Assembly (NCBI GenBank): GCA_023424395.1
Contig: JAFADY010000063.1
Location: forward strand, 124,001-188,000
Direction: 5' to 3'
DNA from: Bacteroidota bacterium
GTDB taxonomy: Bacteria > Bacteroidota > Bacteroidia > Bacteroidales > Dysgonomonadaceae
DNA length: 64,000 bases
How positions within the stretch are numbered: position 1 is the stretch's first letter; each line of letters starts with the position of its first letter. A program made the position numbers and the translations under genes. Shown piece by piece: positions 53,631 through 63,300 of the stretch. The notes under the pieces are model-generated. The model saw only the letters and a program-made list of their open reading frames with translations, did not search any database and was not told where the DNA came from.

Positions 53631-55052
53631 ATGAAAAAGCAAGCAAAACAACTTGGCCTGTGGCTGCTGGTTTTTGTATCGATCGGCTCAATGATCGGTT
53701 CGGGGATATTTAATTCTCCCAAAGACCTCATTCACGTTGCCAACCCGCGAGGTACGATGCTCGCGTGGATCGCGGGCGGTTTCGGCGCCTTGATGCTGGC
53801 GCTGGTGTTCGTTTATTTGTCCGGCAAAAGGTCGCAGTTGAAGAGCGGTATTTTCGCATACGCGAAAGACGGTTTCGGTGACTACATGGGCTTCAACTCC
53901 GCTTGGGGATATTGGTCGGTAGGATGGCTGGGAAACATCAGTTATCTGGCGCTCTTTTTTAAAACGCTGAACGATCTGTTAGGCAAAGAACACGCCCTCT
54001 CGCCCATGGCGGGATTCCTAATCGGTTCCGCCATTTTGTGGTTTTTCTATTTCGTGTTACTTTCGGGGGTGCGCGAGGGCGCTATCCTTAATTTTGCGGT
54101 GACCATTGCGAAACTTGTTCCTATCGTGCTGATTATTCTGCTGGGCTTTTCGCTCGTACAACCCGATATTTTTAACGTTGCCGACTGGCAAACAAAACTG
54201 GCATCCACCGACGAAGCCACCACTCCTTTACTTCAAATAAAAGATGCCATGGCGGTTGTACTGTGGTGTTTTGTGGGAATTGAGGCTTCGTCGGTGCTTT
54301 CGGGACGGGCAAAAAGTCAGCAAACGGTGCGCAAAGCCACCGTTATATCGGTGCTGACGGTGCTGGCTATTTATATGCTCATTACGTTTATTTCGATGGC
54401 AAGCGTTTCGGCAACGGAACTTGCTGCATCCGATACACCGTTGGCGTTGGTACTGGGGAAGACAATGATCGGCGCGGCAGGATCGGTTATCGTGCAGGTG
54501 GGCATTATGATATCGGTGTTGGGAGCGAGTTTATCGTGGATACTTCTTTCGGTGGAAACATTATATGCCGCCGCGAGAGACGGTGTTGCCCCCCGCCTTT
54601 TCGCGAAAGTGAATAAAAAAGATACGCCCGTAAACGCGCTCTTGCTCACGCAAATATTCACACAGATATTTCTACTGGCTATCTTGTCGTCGGCACTAAA
54701 TGATCTCTATCTGGCAGCCATTACCATCGCCACTACGCTCGTACTTATACCTTATCTGCTCTCATCGCTTTACGCCATGAAAATTTCTTTTACCGACAAA
54801 AAAGGAGACACGTTCGGTAAAATAATTGCCATCATCGGAACAATTTACGCTACGTACGTAATTTATGCCGTCGGATTGAAATATCTTTATCTATCAATCC
54901 TTTTCTATGCCATCGGGGCATTTGTTTTCCTGAAAGCCAAACACGAGAAAAAAGAAAAGCCCAAACGCTGGGAGTGGGCTTTCATTCTCGCTTTAACAGC
55001 GAGTGCGATAAGTGTAGTTATATTTATTCTTAACGGAACAATAGAGTTGTGA
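53631..55052 (+). CDS. APC-superfamily amino-acid permease/antiporter (ArcD-like)
   Basis: A 473-residue membrane protein with about 12-13 transmembrane helices. The first helix carries GSMIGSGIFNSPKDL, the substrate-binding loop of basic amino acid/polyamine antiporters. VVLWCFVGIEASSVLSGRAKSQ and LSVETLYAAARDGVAPRLFAKVNKKDTPVNAL are shared with arginine/ornithine and related exchangers. In a peptide-fermenting bacterium it would take up or exchange an amino acid; the identity is not determinable here. Confidence 0.9.
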   Translation: MKKQAKQLGLWLLVFVSIGSMIGSGIFNSPKDLIHVANPRGTMLAWIAGGFGALMLALVFVYLSGKRSQLKSGIFAYAKDGFGDYMGFNSAWGYWSVGWLGNISYLALFFKTLNDLLGKEHALSPMAGFLIGSAILWFFYFVLLSGVREGAILNFAVTIAKLVPIVLIILLGFSLVQPDIFNVADWQTKLASTDEATTPLLQIKDAMAVVLWCFVGIEASSVLSGRAKSQQTVRKATVISVLTVLAIYMLITFISMASVSATELAASDTPLALVLGKTMIGAAGSVIVQVGIMISVLGASLSWILLSVETLYAAARDGVAPRLFAKVNKKDTPVNALLLTQIFTQIFLLAILSSALNDLYLAAITIATTLVLIPYLLSSLYAMKISFTDKKGDTFGKIIAIIGTIYATYVIYAVGLKYLYLSILFYAIGAFVFLKAKHEKKEKPKRWEWAFILALTASAISVVIFILNGTIEL

Positions 55053-55062
55053 GTCGCTTCGC

Positions 55063-55123
55063 GACCGTCTGACGGATAAAAAAAGGATATTACGCATCAG
55101 ACGGACTTGAAGCCGTCAGATGC
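55063..55123. terminator. Shared terminator of convergent APC and TonB-receptor genes, REP-like
   Basis: CCGTCTGACGG (55064-55075 region) is followed by the hairpin GCATCAGACGG (55094-55104) / CCGTCAGATGC (55113-55123) around ACTTGAAG. The core resembles the hairpin at 16197-16235, so it is a dispersed repeat used as a bidirectional terminator. Confidence 0.6.
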
Positions 55124-55129
55124 TTGCGA

Positions 55130-57496
55130 TTACCTACTAAAAGTATATCTCAAAGTTGCACCAAGGCGAGTTGGATATCCGCGTTGAACGTAAGGATTTA
55201 CGTTGCCGCGCATATCCGATGCTTCGAAATAGAACGAATTGTATTTCGTGTTGAAAATATTCTTACTCCAAAGTTCAACTCCAAAAGCGCCTTTTTCGAG
55301 GGACAGCATTGCGTTTGTCAAGCCGTAAAACGGTTGGTAAACCGAATTATCTTCCGTCCAGTAAATTTTTCCGGCGCCGGTGTGTTGCACGCTCGCTATC
55401 AATCGGTCGATAAACGAACCGTACTTGAAATTATACACGTATGTTGCGCCAATGCTCAACGTGTGTTGCGGCGCAAACGGGATGTAATTACCCGAGTAGT
55501 CCACGTCTTCCGATCCGTAGTTTTTAAATTTCGCGTCGGCGAAACCGTATTCGGTAAACAACGTAAAATTGCGGGTAGGATTGTATCGAAGGCTCAGTTC
55601 AACACCTTTGCTTTCCGATTTCCCGGCGTTGGTAACAATGCGTCCGGCCGTTCCCTGATCCAATAATTTAATGATCTGAATATTATCAACGTGCGTGTAG
55701 AAAAACGCAAACGTTGCAGACAAACGTCTTTCGAACATTTCGCAGCGGCCGCCCAATTCATACGTCCAACTAATTTCGGGATCGTACGATAATTGCTGTT
55801 CAAGCGTGGGCGTTTGCACAGTAGCAGGCGGCATTGTTGGCGCACCACCGCTTCCGGGGCGTGGCGGCATACCGCTCATTGATTTTCGCATCAGCGATTC
55901 CATCAAAGAATTCTGCAACAATTTAGAGAATGCTTGTTCATTATATCCACCGGTTTTATATCCTTTCGATGCAGACAAATAAATGAAAGCCGTTTCTGCA
56001 GGTTGATATTTCAATGCGAATTTCGGCAGAATTTTCGTATAACTTTTACTGAAGTTTCCCTGCATGGTAGTGTCCCCGTCAACGGGAATCTTTGGTACAG
56101 GCATTCCAGGCGGCGTTTGTTTAGGGCTGATAGTAACTTCGGCTCCCTGACTTTCGGTAAAGTAATCAATTTTTGCACGCTCGTAATCGAAACGTATTCC
56201 CGCAGTTGCCGATAAACCTTCCACTCCGAAAATATCGCTCAACGTAGATTGATGGAACAAAGCAAAACCGCTCGAAGGTTTTTTGTAAACTCCCGGAAGA
56301 TCGATCTGCTCATTTGTATATTGAATGGTAATAGGGATGTTAGGATTCAGGACAAGCGCATCCAACTGCGCTTGCATGGCAGCCATTCCGTCTTTTTTGA
56401 TCGATACAGGCGTGTCGATTGTGCGATGGTCGCCAAAAGCAAAGGCGCCAATCACCCAGTTATATTTTCGGCGATTTTCAGATTTTACGGTGATCTCCTG
56501 ACTGATGGAATGCTCTTTTTGCTGTTGACGAATGGAGAAAACCGAAAGCGGCGTGTAATCCTGATCCATTTTCATATCGTCTTTCAAAAATTGATATCCG
56601 GTGGTGGAGTTCACACTGAAACCGTTTCCAAGATAGCGAAGCGATAATCCGTTCGTGAGCAGATGACGGTTGTACGACGAGGGTTCGTTGAAATTTACCG
56701 CCGTTGAATCCTGATGCATGTACGGAAAAGCACCTTGAGAAACGTAATCGTAATGAGCAAAAAGCATCGCTTTGAACGCGGAATTTATTTGCCATTCTAG
56801 TTTCATACGCCCACCGGCGTTTTCTGAGGGGTCGGTCATTTTACCCGTGTAATTATTGATGAAATAGCCGTTGTCTTTTTTGTAGTAGCCGGTAAGTGAA
56901 ACGCCGAAATTATCGCTCAATTTGTTGTACGTAGCGCCTTTTACGGCGAACTGCCCGTAATTTCCGCCGCTTATCACCGCGTTCGCTCCCTGATACGTTA
57001 GCGGCGAAAGAGTGTACACGTTTACGATACCGCCAATGGCGTTTCGTCCGTAAAGCGTTCCTTGTGCTCCGCGTAATACTTCCACGCGCTGAATGTCCTG
57101 AAATTCGAAATCGAATGCCGATGGATTAAAACTCGGCACATTGTCCACATACATACTCACGGTTTGCGAACCCAATCTCGTTCCAATTCCGCGAATGTAA
57201 ATAGGTGTTGAAACACGTGAACCGTACGACGGGATAAAAAAGTTGGGGATCATCGCGCTCAACCCCGATAGCGATTCGATTTGGCTGTTCGACAATTGTC
57301 TCGGAGAGATTACCGAAACTGCCGTAGGCATATTTTTTAACGCATTCGTCTCTTTTACGGATGATGTAATCACTACTTCGTCCAAATAATAGGCTTTCAC
57401 CGTATCCTGAGGAACGTTATCGTATTCTTTATCATGCATGGAAAAAGATAAAATGCTCCAAATAAGGAGGATAGACAAAATTGAGATTTTTTTCAT
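55130..57496 (-). CDS. TonB-dependent outer-membrane receptor
   Basis: A 788-residue receptor with signal peptide. It has a TonB-box-like VKAYYLDEVVITSSV, a plug domain (NMPTAVSVISPRQL, GIGTRLGSQTVSMYVDNVP, EVLRGAQGTLYGRNAIGGIVNV) and a 22-strand-type barrel ending in LGATLRYTFSR with the terminal aromatic. It lacks the N-terminal carboxypeptidase-like domain of SusC-type receptors and has no SusD neighbour, so it more likely imports a siderophore, haem or another small iron-related ligand. It runs divergently from the rSAM/lipoprotein operon across a 316-base AT-rich gap. Confidence 0.92.
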   Translation of the reverse strand: MKKISILSILLIWSILSFSMHDKEYDNVPQDTVKAYYLDEVVITSSVKETNALKNMPTAVSVISPRQLSNSQIESLSGLSAMIPNFFIPSYGSRVSTPIYIRGIGTRLGSQTVSMYVDNVPSFNPSAFDFEFQDIQRVEVLRGAQGTLYGRNAIGGIVNVYTLSPLTYQGANAVISGGNYGQFAVKGATYNKLSDNFGVSLTGYYKKDNGYFINNYTGKMTDPSENAGGRMKLEWQINSAFKAMLFAHYDYVSQGAFPYMHQDSTAVNFNEPSSYNRHLLTNGLSLRYLGNGFSVNSTTGYQFLKDDMKMDQDYTPLSVFSIRQQQKEHSISQEITVKSENRRKYNWVIGAFAFGDHRTIDTPVSIKKDGMAAMQAQLDALVLNPNIPITIQYTNEQIDLPGVYKKPSSGFALFHQSTLSDIFGVEGLSATAGIRFDYERAKIDYFTESQGAEVTISPKQTPPGMPVPKIPVDGDTTMQGNFSKSYTKILPKFALKYQPAETAFIYLSASKGYKTGGYNEQAFSKLLQNSLMESLMRKSMSGMPPRPGSGGAPTMPPATVQTPTLEQQLSYDPEISWTYELGGRCEMFERRLSATFAFFYTHVDNIQIIKLLDQGTAGRIVTNAGKSESKGVELSLRYNPTRNFTLFTEYGFADAKFKNYGSEDVDYSGNYIPFAPQHTLSIGATYVYNFKYGSFIDRLIASVQHTGAGKIYWTEDNSVYQPFYGLTNAMLSLEKGAFGVELWSKNIFNTKYNSFYFEASDMRGNVNPYVQRGYPTRLGATLRYTFSR

Positions 57497-57812
57497 AAAA
57501 TATGATAAGAGGGTAATTTATTTTCAAAATTTATGCAAAGAAAAACAATAAAAAAATATGCGTCAATCACTATAATTAGTGATTTTTACTGATTTCGGCA
57601 CATGATGGTACAATATTATGATTTTAATCGACATTTATATAATAAGGGAAATACTTTATCGTTTTATTATAAACGCACATGTAAGAACTTGAAAGCAGAC
57701 TTCCAAGTACAATAAAAGTCATTATTATAATTTAAGATTTTTTTTGAAATTTGATGCAGCGTTTTTTGTTAATTTTCATCTTATATAAAATAGATACCTT
57801 AAAAATTATTGG
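57497..57812. other. AT-rich divergent intergenic region with 8-base inverted repeat
   Basis: The 316 bases separate the TonB receptor from the lipoprotein/rSAM operon and hold no gene. AATCACTA (57565-57572) and TAGTGATT (57577-57584) form a perfect inverted repeat about 70 bases upstream of the receptor start, a candidate operator. A TAATTTTC box (from about 57772) is the best -7-like match for the plus-strand operon. Confidence 0.45.
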
Positions 57813-58313
57813 ATGAAAAAAGTCGTACTCAGCACTTATAGTAAAATATTGGGTTTCCTATTCACTTTGTTAGGAATGAACATTACGTGTGCCATGTACG
57901 GCACTCCTGCAGAATATGGCGTTCCTACAGCCGATTTTAAAGCTTCCGGAAACGTAATCGCTTCCGATACCAAAAAGCCAATTCAAAATATTCGTGTAAT
58001 CGGCAAAGCCGTGGATGGAAATGCCGATACCGCTTACACCGATGTACAAGGAAAATATTCCGTTGAAATGAAACGGATCATCGGTTTTCCTGTAAAAATC
58101 ATTGCTGAAGATATTGATGACACACAAAACCGGCATTTCAAATCGGATTCTTTATTGATAGATAAAAAAGACGCCGTGCAAATCAAGAAAGGAGATAGCT
58201 GGTACGACGGCGCATTCGAGAAAAAGCAGGCCGATTTTACACTCGTGCCTATGGAAACAATCCCTGCAAATGGAGTAAGAAGTACAGCATTTAAAGAAAT
58301 GGAACAAAAATGA
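57813..58313 (+). CDS. Radical-SAM-associated putative lipoprotein (candidate modification substrate)
   Basis: A 166-residue exported protein. It has an N-terminal hydrophobic signal ending NITC, with Thr just before Cys, which is unusual for a lipobox. Immediately after comes AMYGTPAEYGVPTADF, a tandem YG-x-P motif that recurs in the rSAM-associated lipoprotein family of Bacteroidales. The rest (about 45-166) is a carboxypeptidase-regulatory-like beta-sandwich (SGNVIASDTKKPIQNIRV, TDVQGKYSVE). Its stop overlaps the next gene by four bases (ATGA), and a SPASM maturase follows. The motif residues next to the Cys are the likely target of modification; this is inference. Confidence 0.75.
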   Translation: MKKVVLSTYSKILGFLFTLLGMNITCAMYGTPAEYGVPTADFKASGNVIASDTKKPIQNIRVIGKAVDGNADTAYTDVQGKYSVEMKRIIGFPVKIIAEDIDDTQNRHFKSDSLLIDKKDAVQIKKGDSWYDGAFEKKQADFTLVPMETIPANGVRSTAFKEMEQK

Positions 58314-58540
58314 GAAAACGTTTACTTACCTTTTACGATAAAATAATCCTCGCCTCGCTTGTGGGCGTTTTGGGGTTGTTCGGTTGTTGCCGCAAAACGT
58401 ACCCCGAAAAGAAAAAGCAGCCGGTGGAGAGTAAAGTTGACACGATTCAACAAGTGGATACTTTTAAAATTATCAAAGAAAAATTCGATAACCGAGCTAT
58501 TGCTATGTACGGCGTAAGGCCAACCGAAAATGTAGATTGA
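58310..58540 (+). CDS. Small lipoprotein (76 residues), second candidate substrate
   Basis: Coupled to both neighbours: its ATG overlaps the stop of the upstream lipoprotein, and its stop abuts the rSAM gene. The N-terminus is a lipoprotein signal, GLFGC. The C-terminus carries AMYGVRPTENVD, echoing the AMYGTP / EYGVP motif of the upstream lipoprotein. A linker rich in Lys, Gln and Asp connects the two. Size, coupling and shared motif suggest a peptide substrate or partner of the radical SAM enzyme. I know of no function for it. Confidence 0.65.
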   Translation: MRKRLLTFYDKIILASLVGVLGLFGCCRKTYPEKKKQPVESKVDTIQQVDTFKIIKEKFDNRAIAMYGVRPTENVD

Positions 58541-58557
58541 CTTTAAGCCTGTTACGA

Positions 58558-59682
58558 ATGAAGTTTCAAAAAGATCTTATACTCTCGTTGTATCAACAGC
58601 ATAAAAAAATGCAAGCTGAATTTCATGAACTTACTTATTTGTTCTGGGAATGCACCTTGCGTTGCAATTTTAATTGTGTGCATTGCGGAAGCGATTGTAC
58701 GAAAGAATCGCAAGCTCCCGATATGCCGAAAGAAGACTTTTTGAAAATACTGGAAAGCCTTCGTTCGAATGTCAATCCGAACAAAACAATGATCGTTATC
58801 ACCGGAGGTGAACCTTTGGTTCGGAAAGACCTGGAAGAGTGCGGCAAAGCTATTTATGATTTGGGTTATCCGTGGGGTTTTGTTACAAACGGCTATGGAC
58901 TTACGCAAAACAGGTTAGATGCTTTGCTTCAATCGGGATTACGTTCCATAACCATCAGTTTGGATGGTTATACCGAAGAATCGCATGAATGGTTTCGCGG
59001 CAAAAAAGGTTCGTGGCTCAAAGCCTTAAATGCCATCTCGCGCGTGTCATCTACTCGCGGCTTGGTTTACGATGTGGTTACCTGTGTAAATAAAACGAAT
59101 ATAGAAGAACTGCATAAACTTAAAAATCTTTTAATTTCTCTCGACGTAACGCATTGGCGTTTGTTTACGGTTTTCCCGAAAGGCCGGGCAAAAGATAATC
59201 CTCTGTTGAAATTATCGAATGAGGAATTCGTTTATATGATGGATTTTATACGGGCAACACGCAAAGAAGGCAAAATAAAAGTATCCTACGGATGCGAAGG
59301 ATATTTGGCCGATTATGAAATGGAGGTCAGAGATTCGCCTTTTTTCTGCCAGGCCGGCATACATATCGGTTCGGTACTCGTTAACGGCGATATTAGCGCC
59401 TGCCCGAGTTTACGCGGCGATTATATACAGGGAAACATTTACAAAGATGATTTTTGGACAGTTTGGAATACCCGTTATCAGGTGATGCGCAACAGAAATT
59501 GGACCAAAACCGGAAAATGTGCCACTTGCAAGTCTTATAAATACTGTCAGGGCAACGGATTGCATCTTCGCGATGAAAAAACCGGCGAGCTTTTGCATTG
59601 TCATTTGGAAATGATGGGGAAACTGCAACCAGAAACGAAAAAGCGAAGCGTTTTATCTAAGGCAGCAAGTTTTTTTACGTGA
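58558..59682 (+). CDS. Radical SAM/SPASM maturase of the lipoprotein system
   Basis: A 374-residue radical SAM protein; I prefer ATG 58558 over an upstream in-frame TTG at 58537. The cluster motif CX3CX2C is at Cys36, Cys40 and Cys43 (CNFNCVHC), with flanking Cys32 and Cys47. A VITGGEPLVRKDL segment follows. The C-terminal part is a SPASM domain with CQAGIHIGSVLVNGDISACPS and CATCKSYKYCQGN, which bind auxiliary [4Fe-4S] clusters. SPASM enzymes modify peptides or proteins, for example by forming thioether or C-C bonds. It resembles the family Bacteroidales encode beside a lipoprotein; the two upstream genes are the obvious substrates. Confidence 0.9.
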   Translation: MKFQKDLILSLYQQHKKMQAEFHELTYLFWECTLRCNFNCVHCGSDCTKESQAPDMPKEDFLKILESLRSNVNPNKTMIVITGGEPLVRKDLEECGKAIYDLGYPWGFVTNGYGLTQNRLDALLQSGLRSITISLDGYTEESHEWFRGKKGSWLKALNAISRVSSTRGLVYDVVTCVNKTNIEELHKLKNLLISLDVTHWRLFTVFPKGRAKDNPLLKLSNEEFVYMMDFIRATRKEGKIKVSYGCEGYLADYEMEVRDSPFFCQAGIHIGSVLVNGDISACPSLRGDYIQGNIYKDDFWTVWNTRYQVMRNRNWTKTGKCATCKSYKYCQGNGLHLRDEKTGELLHCHLEMMGKLQPETKKRSVLSKAASFFT

Positions 59683-59802
59683 TCTAATTTAGGTGAAGCC
59701 ACTTCCAAGTCGATTTGGTTTTTTACTCAAGCGATTGGGAAATCACTTTACCCGCTCGAACCCAAACGCTCTTTCATTGTTATAAGAAAAAACAGATAAA
59801 CA

Positions 59803-60345
59803 ATGAAAAAAGCCCTTTTAATCGTCGATGTCCAGAACGATTTTTGCCCCGGCGGCGCACTTGCCGTAAAGGATGGCGACAAAGTAGTTCCTGTGATAAA
59901 CGGCATAATCGATAAATTCGATTTGGTAATTGCCTCCAAAGATTGGCATCCCGAAGATTCCGTTCATTTTGAAAAATGGCCCCCGCATTGCGTGCGAGGC
60001 ACGCATGGAGCAGAGCTCCATCCCGATCTTCGGTCGGATAAGATCGATCAATTTTTGTTGAAAGGCACGGAAGACAAGGACGACGGCTATTCTGCTTTTC
60101 AAGCTACGAATATATTGCTGGCTGACTTCCTGCACGAAAATAAAATAGTTAATCTGTACGTTTGCGGTTTGGCAACCGATTACTGCGTGAAAGCATCTGC
60201 TTTAGATTCTGTAAACGCCGGATTTCACACTTATGTGATTACCGATGCGGTGAAAGCCGTAAACGTAAATGCGGGAGACGACAAAAAAGCTCTGCAGGAA
60301 ATGTACCTTGCAGGATGTGGTTTGGTGGGATCGGACGAAATATAG
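59803..60345 (+). CDS. pncA: Nicotinamidase
   Basis: Converts nicotinamide to nicotinate in NAD salvage. The 180-residue isochorismatase-fold enzyme has catalytic Asp9 (IVDVQNDFCPGGAL), a lysine near 87, and the nucleophile Cys128 in GLATDYCVK. Metal ligands are in SKDWHPEDSVHF (Asp47, His49, His55). Its start is 120 bases after the rSAM gene, so it probably has its own promoter. It converges with mfd, ending 17 bases away. Confidence 0.93.
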   Translation: MKKALLIVDVQNDFCPGGALAVKDGDKVVPVINGIIDKFDLVIASKDWHPEDSVHFEKWPPHCVRGTHGAELHPDLRSDKIDQFLLKGTEDKDDGYSAFQATNILLADFLHENKIVNLYVCGLATDYCVKASALDSVNAGFHTYVITDAVKAVNVNAGDDKKALQEMYLAGCGLVGSDEI

Positions 60346-60362
60346 AAATACGCAGTTTCAGT

Positions 60363-63300
60363 TTACTCGTCAATTTGTTTTATTTCTTCCAAAATGGCAC
60401 ATGCCGTTTCCACCGTTTCCACATTTTTTATTGCCACCGAACGTTTTTTACCCGATTCTTTGAGCTGACACCTACGTGGATTGACTTGAATGAACTGCAA
60501 TAATTGATCGAACTGTTTCGATTGGTAGTAAAAAGAATCGGCATACGATATAAGAAAGAGTGTCATTTGTCCGTTTTTGAGCATAATTTTCTCGAAACCG
60601 AGCGATTTCGCTAAACGGCGCAAGCGCACAATACGGATCAATTCTTTGCCTTGTTGCGGAATTTTACCGAAACGGTCTTCCATCCTTTTTATGAAATCCA
60701 AAATTTGGGTTTCGGTTTCCATATTGTCCAATTCACGATAAATGGCCACGCGTTCCGCGTCGTTGGGGATATAAGAAACAGGGAACATCAGTTCCAAATC
60801 GCTCTCTACCGGCACATCTTCCACGAAAAACTCGTCGCGTTCCGCTTTTTGTTCCTGTTGTTCCCTGTAAAGGTCGGTAAATTCCTCTTTGCGAAGTTCT
60901 TGCACCGCTTCTTGAAGAATTTTCTGATACGTTTCGTAGCCTAAGTCGGCAATAAATCCGCTTTGTTCCGCACCGAGCAAATTCCCAGCTCCGCGTATGT
61001 CCAAATCCTGCATGGCGATATGAATGCCGCTGCCCAGATCGGCAAAATTTTCGATGGCTTGTAGCCGGCGGCGCGAATCGGCGCTGAGCGTGTAGAGTGG
61101 GGGGGCGAGCAGGTAACAAAACGCTTTGCGGTTGCTGCGCCCCACGCGGCCGCGGAGTTGGTGCAAATCGCTAAGGCCGAAATTTTGCGCGTTCAGCACG
61201 ATGATCGTGTTCACGTTCGGCATATCGATGCCCGACTCGATAATGGTGGTGGCAATAAGTACATCTTGTTCGTGATGCACGAAATCGGAAATGATTTTTT
61301 CAAGTTTTTTCGGGTCCATTTGTCCGTGTCCGACGGCAACACACACATCGGTAATTTCACGTTTGATGAGCGCTTCCAGCTCGTGTATGTTTTGTATGCG
61401 GTTGTTCACGATAAAAACCTGTCCGTTGCGGCTCACTTCAAAGTTGATAGCATCTTTAATGATCTCGATATCAAAAGTATGCACTTCGGTTTGCACCGGA
61501 TATCGATTAGGCGGCGGCGTGTTGATGGACGAGAGGTCGCGCGAGCCCATGAGCGAAAATTGCAATGTGCGCGGAATGGGCGTGGCGGTCATGGTGAGCG
61601 TGTCCACATTCACTTTCAATTGTTTGAGCTTTTCTTTGGTAGAAACGCCGAATTTTTGTTCTTCGTCGATGATGAGCAATCCCAGGTCTTTGAACTGTAC
61701 GTCTTTTCCTACCAGGCGATGCGTGCCGATAAGAATATCTATTTTTCCCTCTTTTAGGTCGCCTAAAATTTGTTTTTGCTCTTTCGATGTGCGGGCGCGG
61801 CTCAGGTAATCCACCTTTACCGGAAAGTCGGACAATCTATCGCTGAAAGTATGGTAATGCTGTGTGGCGAGCACTGTAGTCGGCACAAGCACGGCGGTTT
61901 GTTTGCCGTCGGTAGCCGCTTTAAAAGCCGCGCGCACCGCCACTTCGGTTTTGCCGAAACCCACGTCGCCGCAGATAAGCCGGTCCATTGGCCGTTCGTT
62001 TTGCATGTCGTTTTTTACATCGCGTGTTGCTTTTATTTGGTCGGGCGTGTCTTCGTACATGAACGAAGCTTCCAATTCCGTTTGCAGGTAAGTGTCTTTG
62101 GAAAAGGCAAATCCTTTCTCGTCTTGCCGTTGGGCGTATAGCTTTATTAGGTCGCGGGCAATGTCTTTGATTTTCGATTTGGTGCGCTCTTTGGTTCTTT
62201 CCCAAGCGCCCGAACCGAGTTTGTTGAGTTGAGGCGATTCACCTTCCTTGCCTTTGTATTTCGATATTTTGTGCAGCGAATGGATGGACACGAAAACGGC
62301 ATCGTTGTTCAGATAAGTGAGTTTAATGACTTCCTGTATGGTCTCTCCGATGCGCAGGCGTACCAATCCTGAAAATTTTCCCACGCCGTGGTCTAAATGC
62401 ACCACATAATCTCCGGGCTGTAACTGATTGATCTCTTTAAGCGTAAGTGCTATCTTGCCCGAGCGGGCTTGGTCGGATTTGAGGTTATACTTATGAAATC
62501 TATCGAATATCTGATGATCGGTGAAACAGCAGATTTTTAGCGTTTCATCCGAAAAACCTTCGTGCAACGTTTTATTTACCGATGCGAAAGAGATGTCCTC
62601 CCCGCGGTCTTCGAAAATGTGGAAAAGGCGTTTTTGTTGTTTCTCACTGTCGCTCAGGATATAAATGGTGTAACCCTGTTCCAAGAAGGTTTTGAGAGAA
62701 TCGGTAATGAGGCCGAAGTTTTTGTGAAACAATGGTTGCGGCGATGTGTTGAATTGCAACGTAGCATCGGGCGTATCCAAAAGTTTTGTGTCGAAACGTA
62801 AATGCTTGAACGGTTGAAGAGCCGATAAAAATTCCTGTTTCGATATCAGATCGGCTTTTACCAGCTCCACATCGTTTAGGTCGATATTCAGCTCAGTATT
62901 ATTGATGCTTTCTATGCGGCTTTCGATCCACCGGATGTCTTCAATCCCGATAATGGCATCCGACGGAAGCGAATTAAAAAGTACGGCATTTTTGGTTTTC
63001 GACTTGCCAAATTCTGGAACAATGGTAATGTCGTTATAATTTTCTCTGGAGAGCTGACTTTCTACCTCGAAACTCCGGATTGTTTCCACTTCATCTCCAA
63101 AGAAATCGATGCGATACGGATATTCGTTAGAAAATGAGAAAACATCCAGAATACTGCCTCTTGCGGCATATTGTCCGGGCTCGTAAACATAATCCACATA
63201 CTGAAAACCGTATGAATGCAGTATTTCCGCAACAAATCCCGAATCTACTTGTTCGCCGATGGAGAGTTTCAGCGTATTTTCTATCAAGGTTTCTTTTGAA

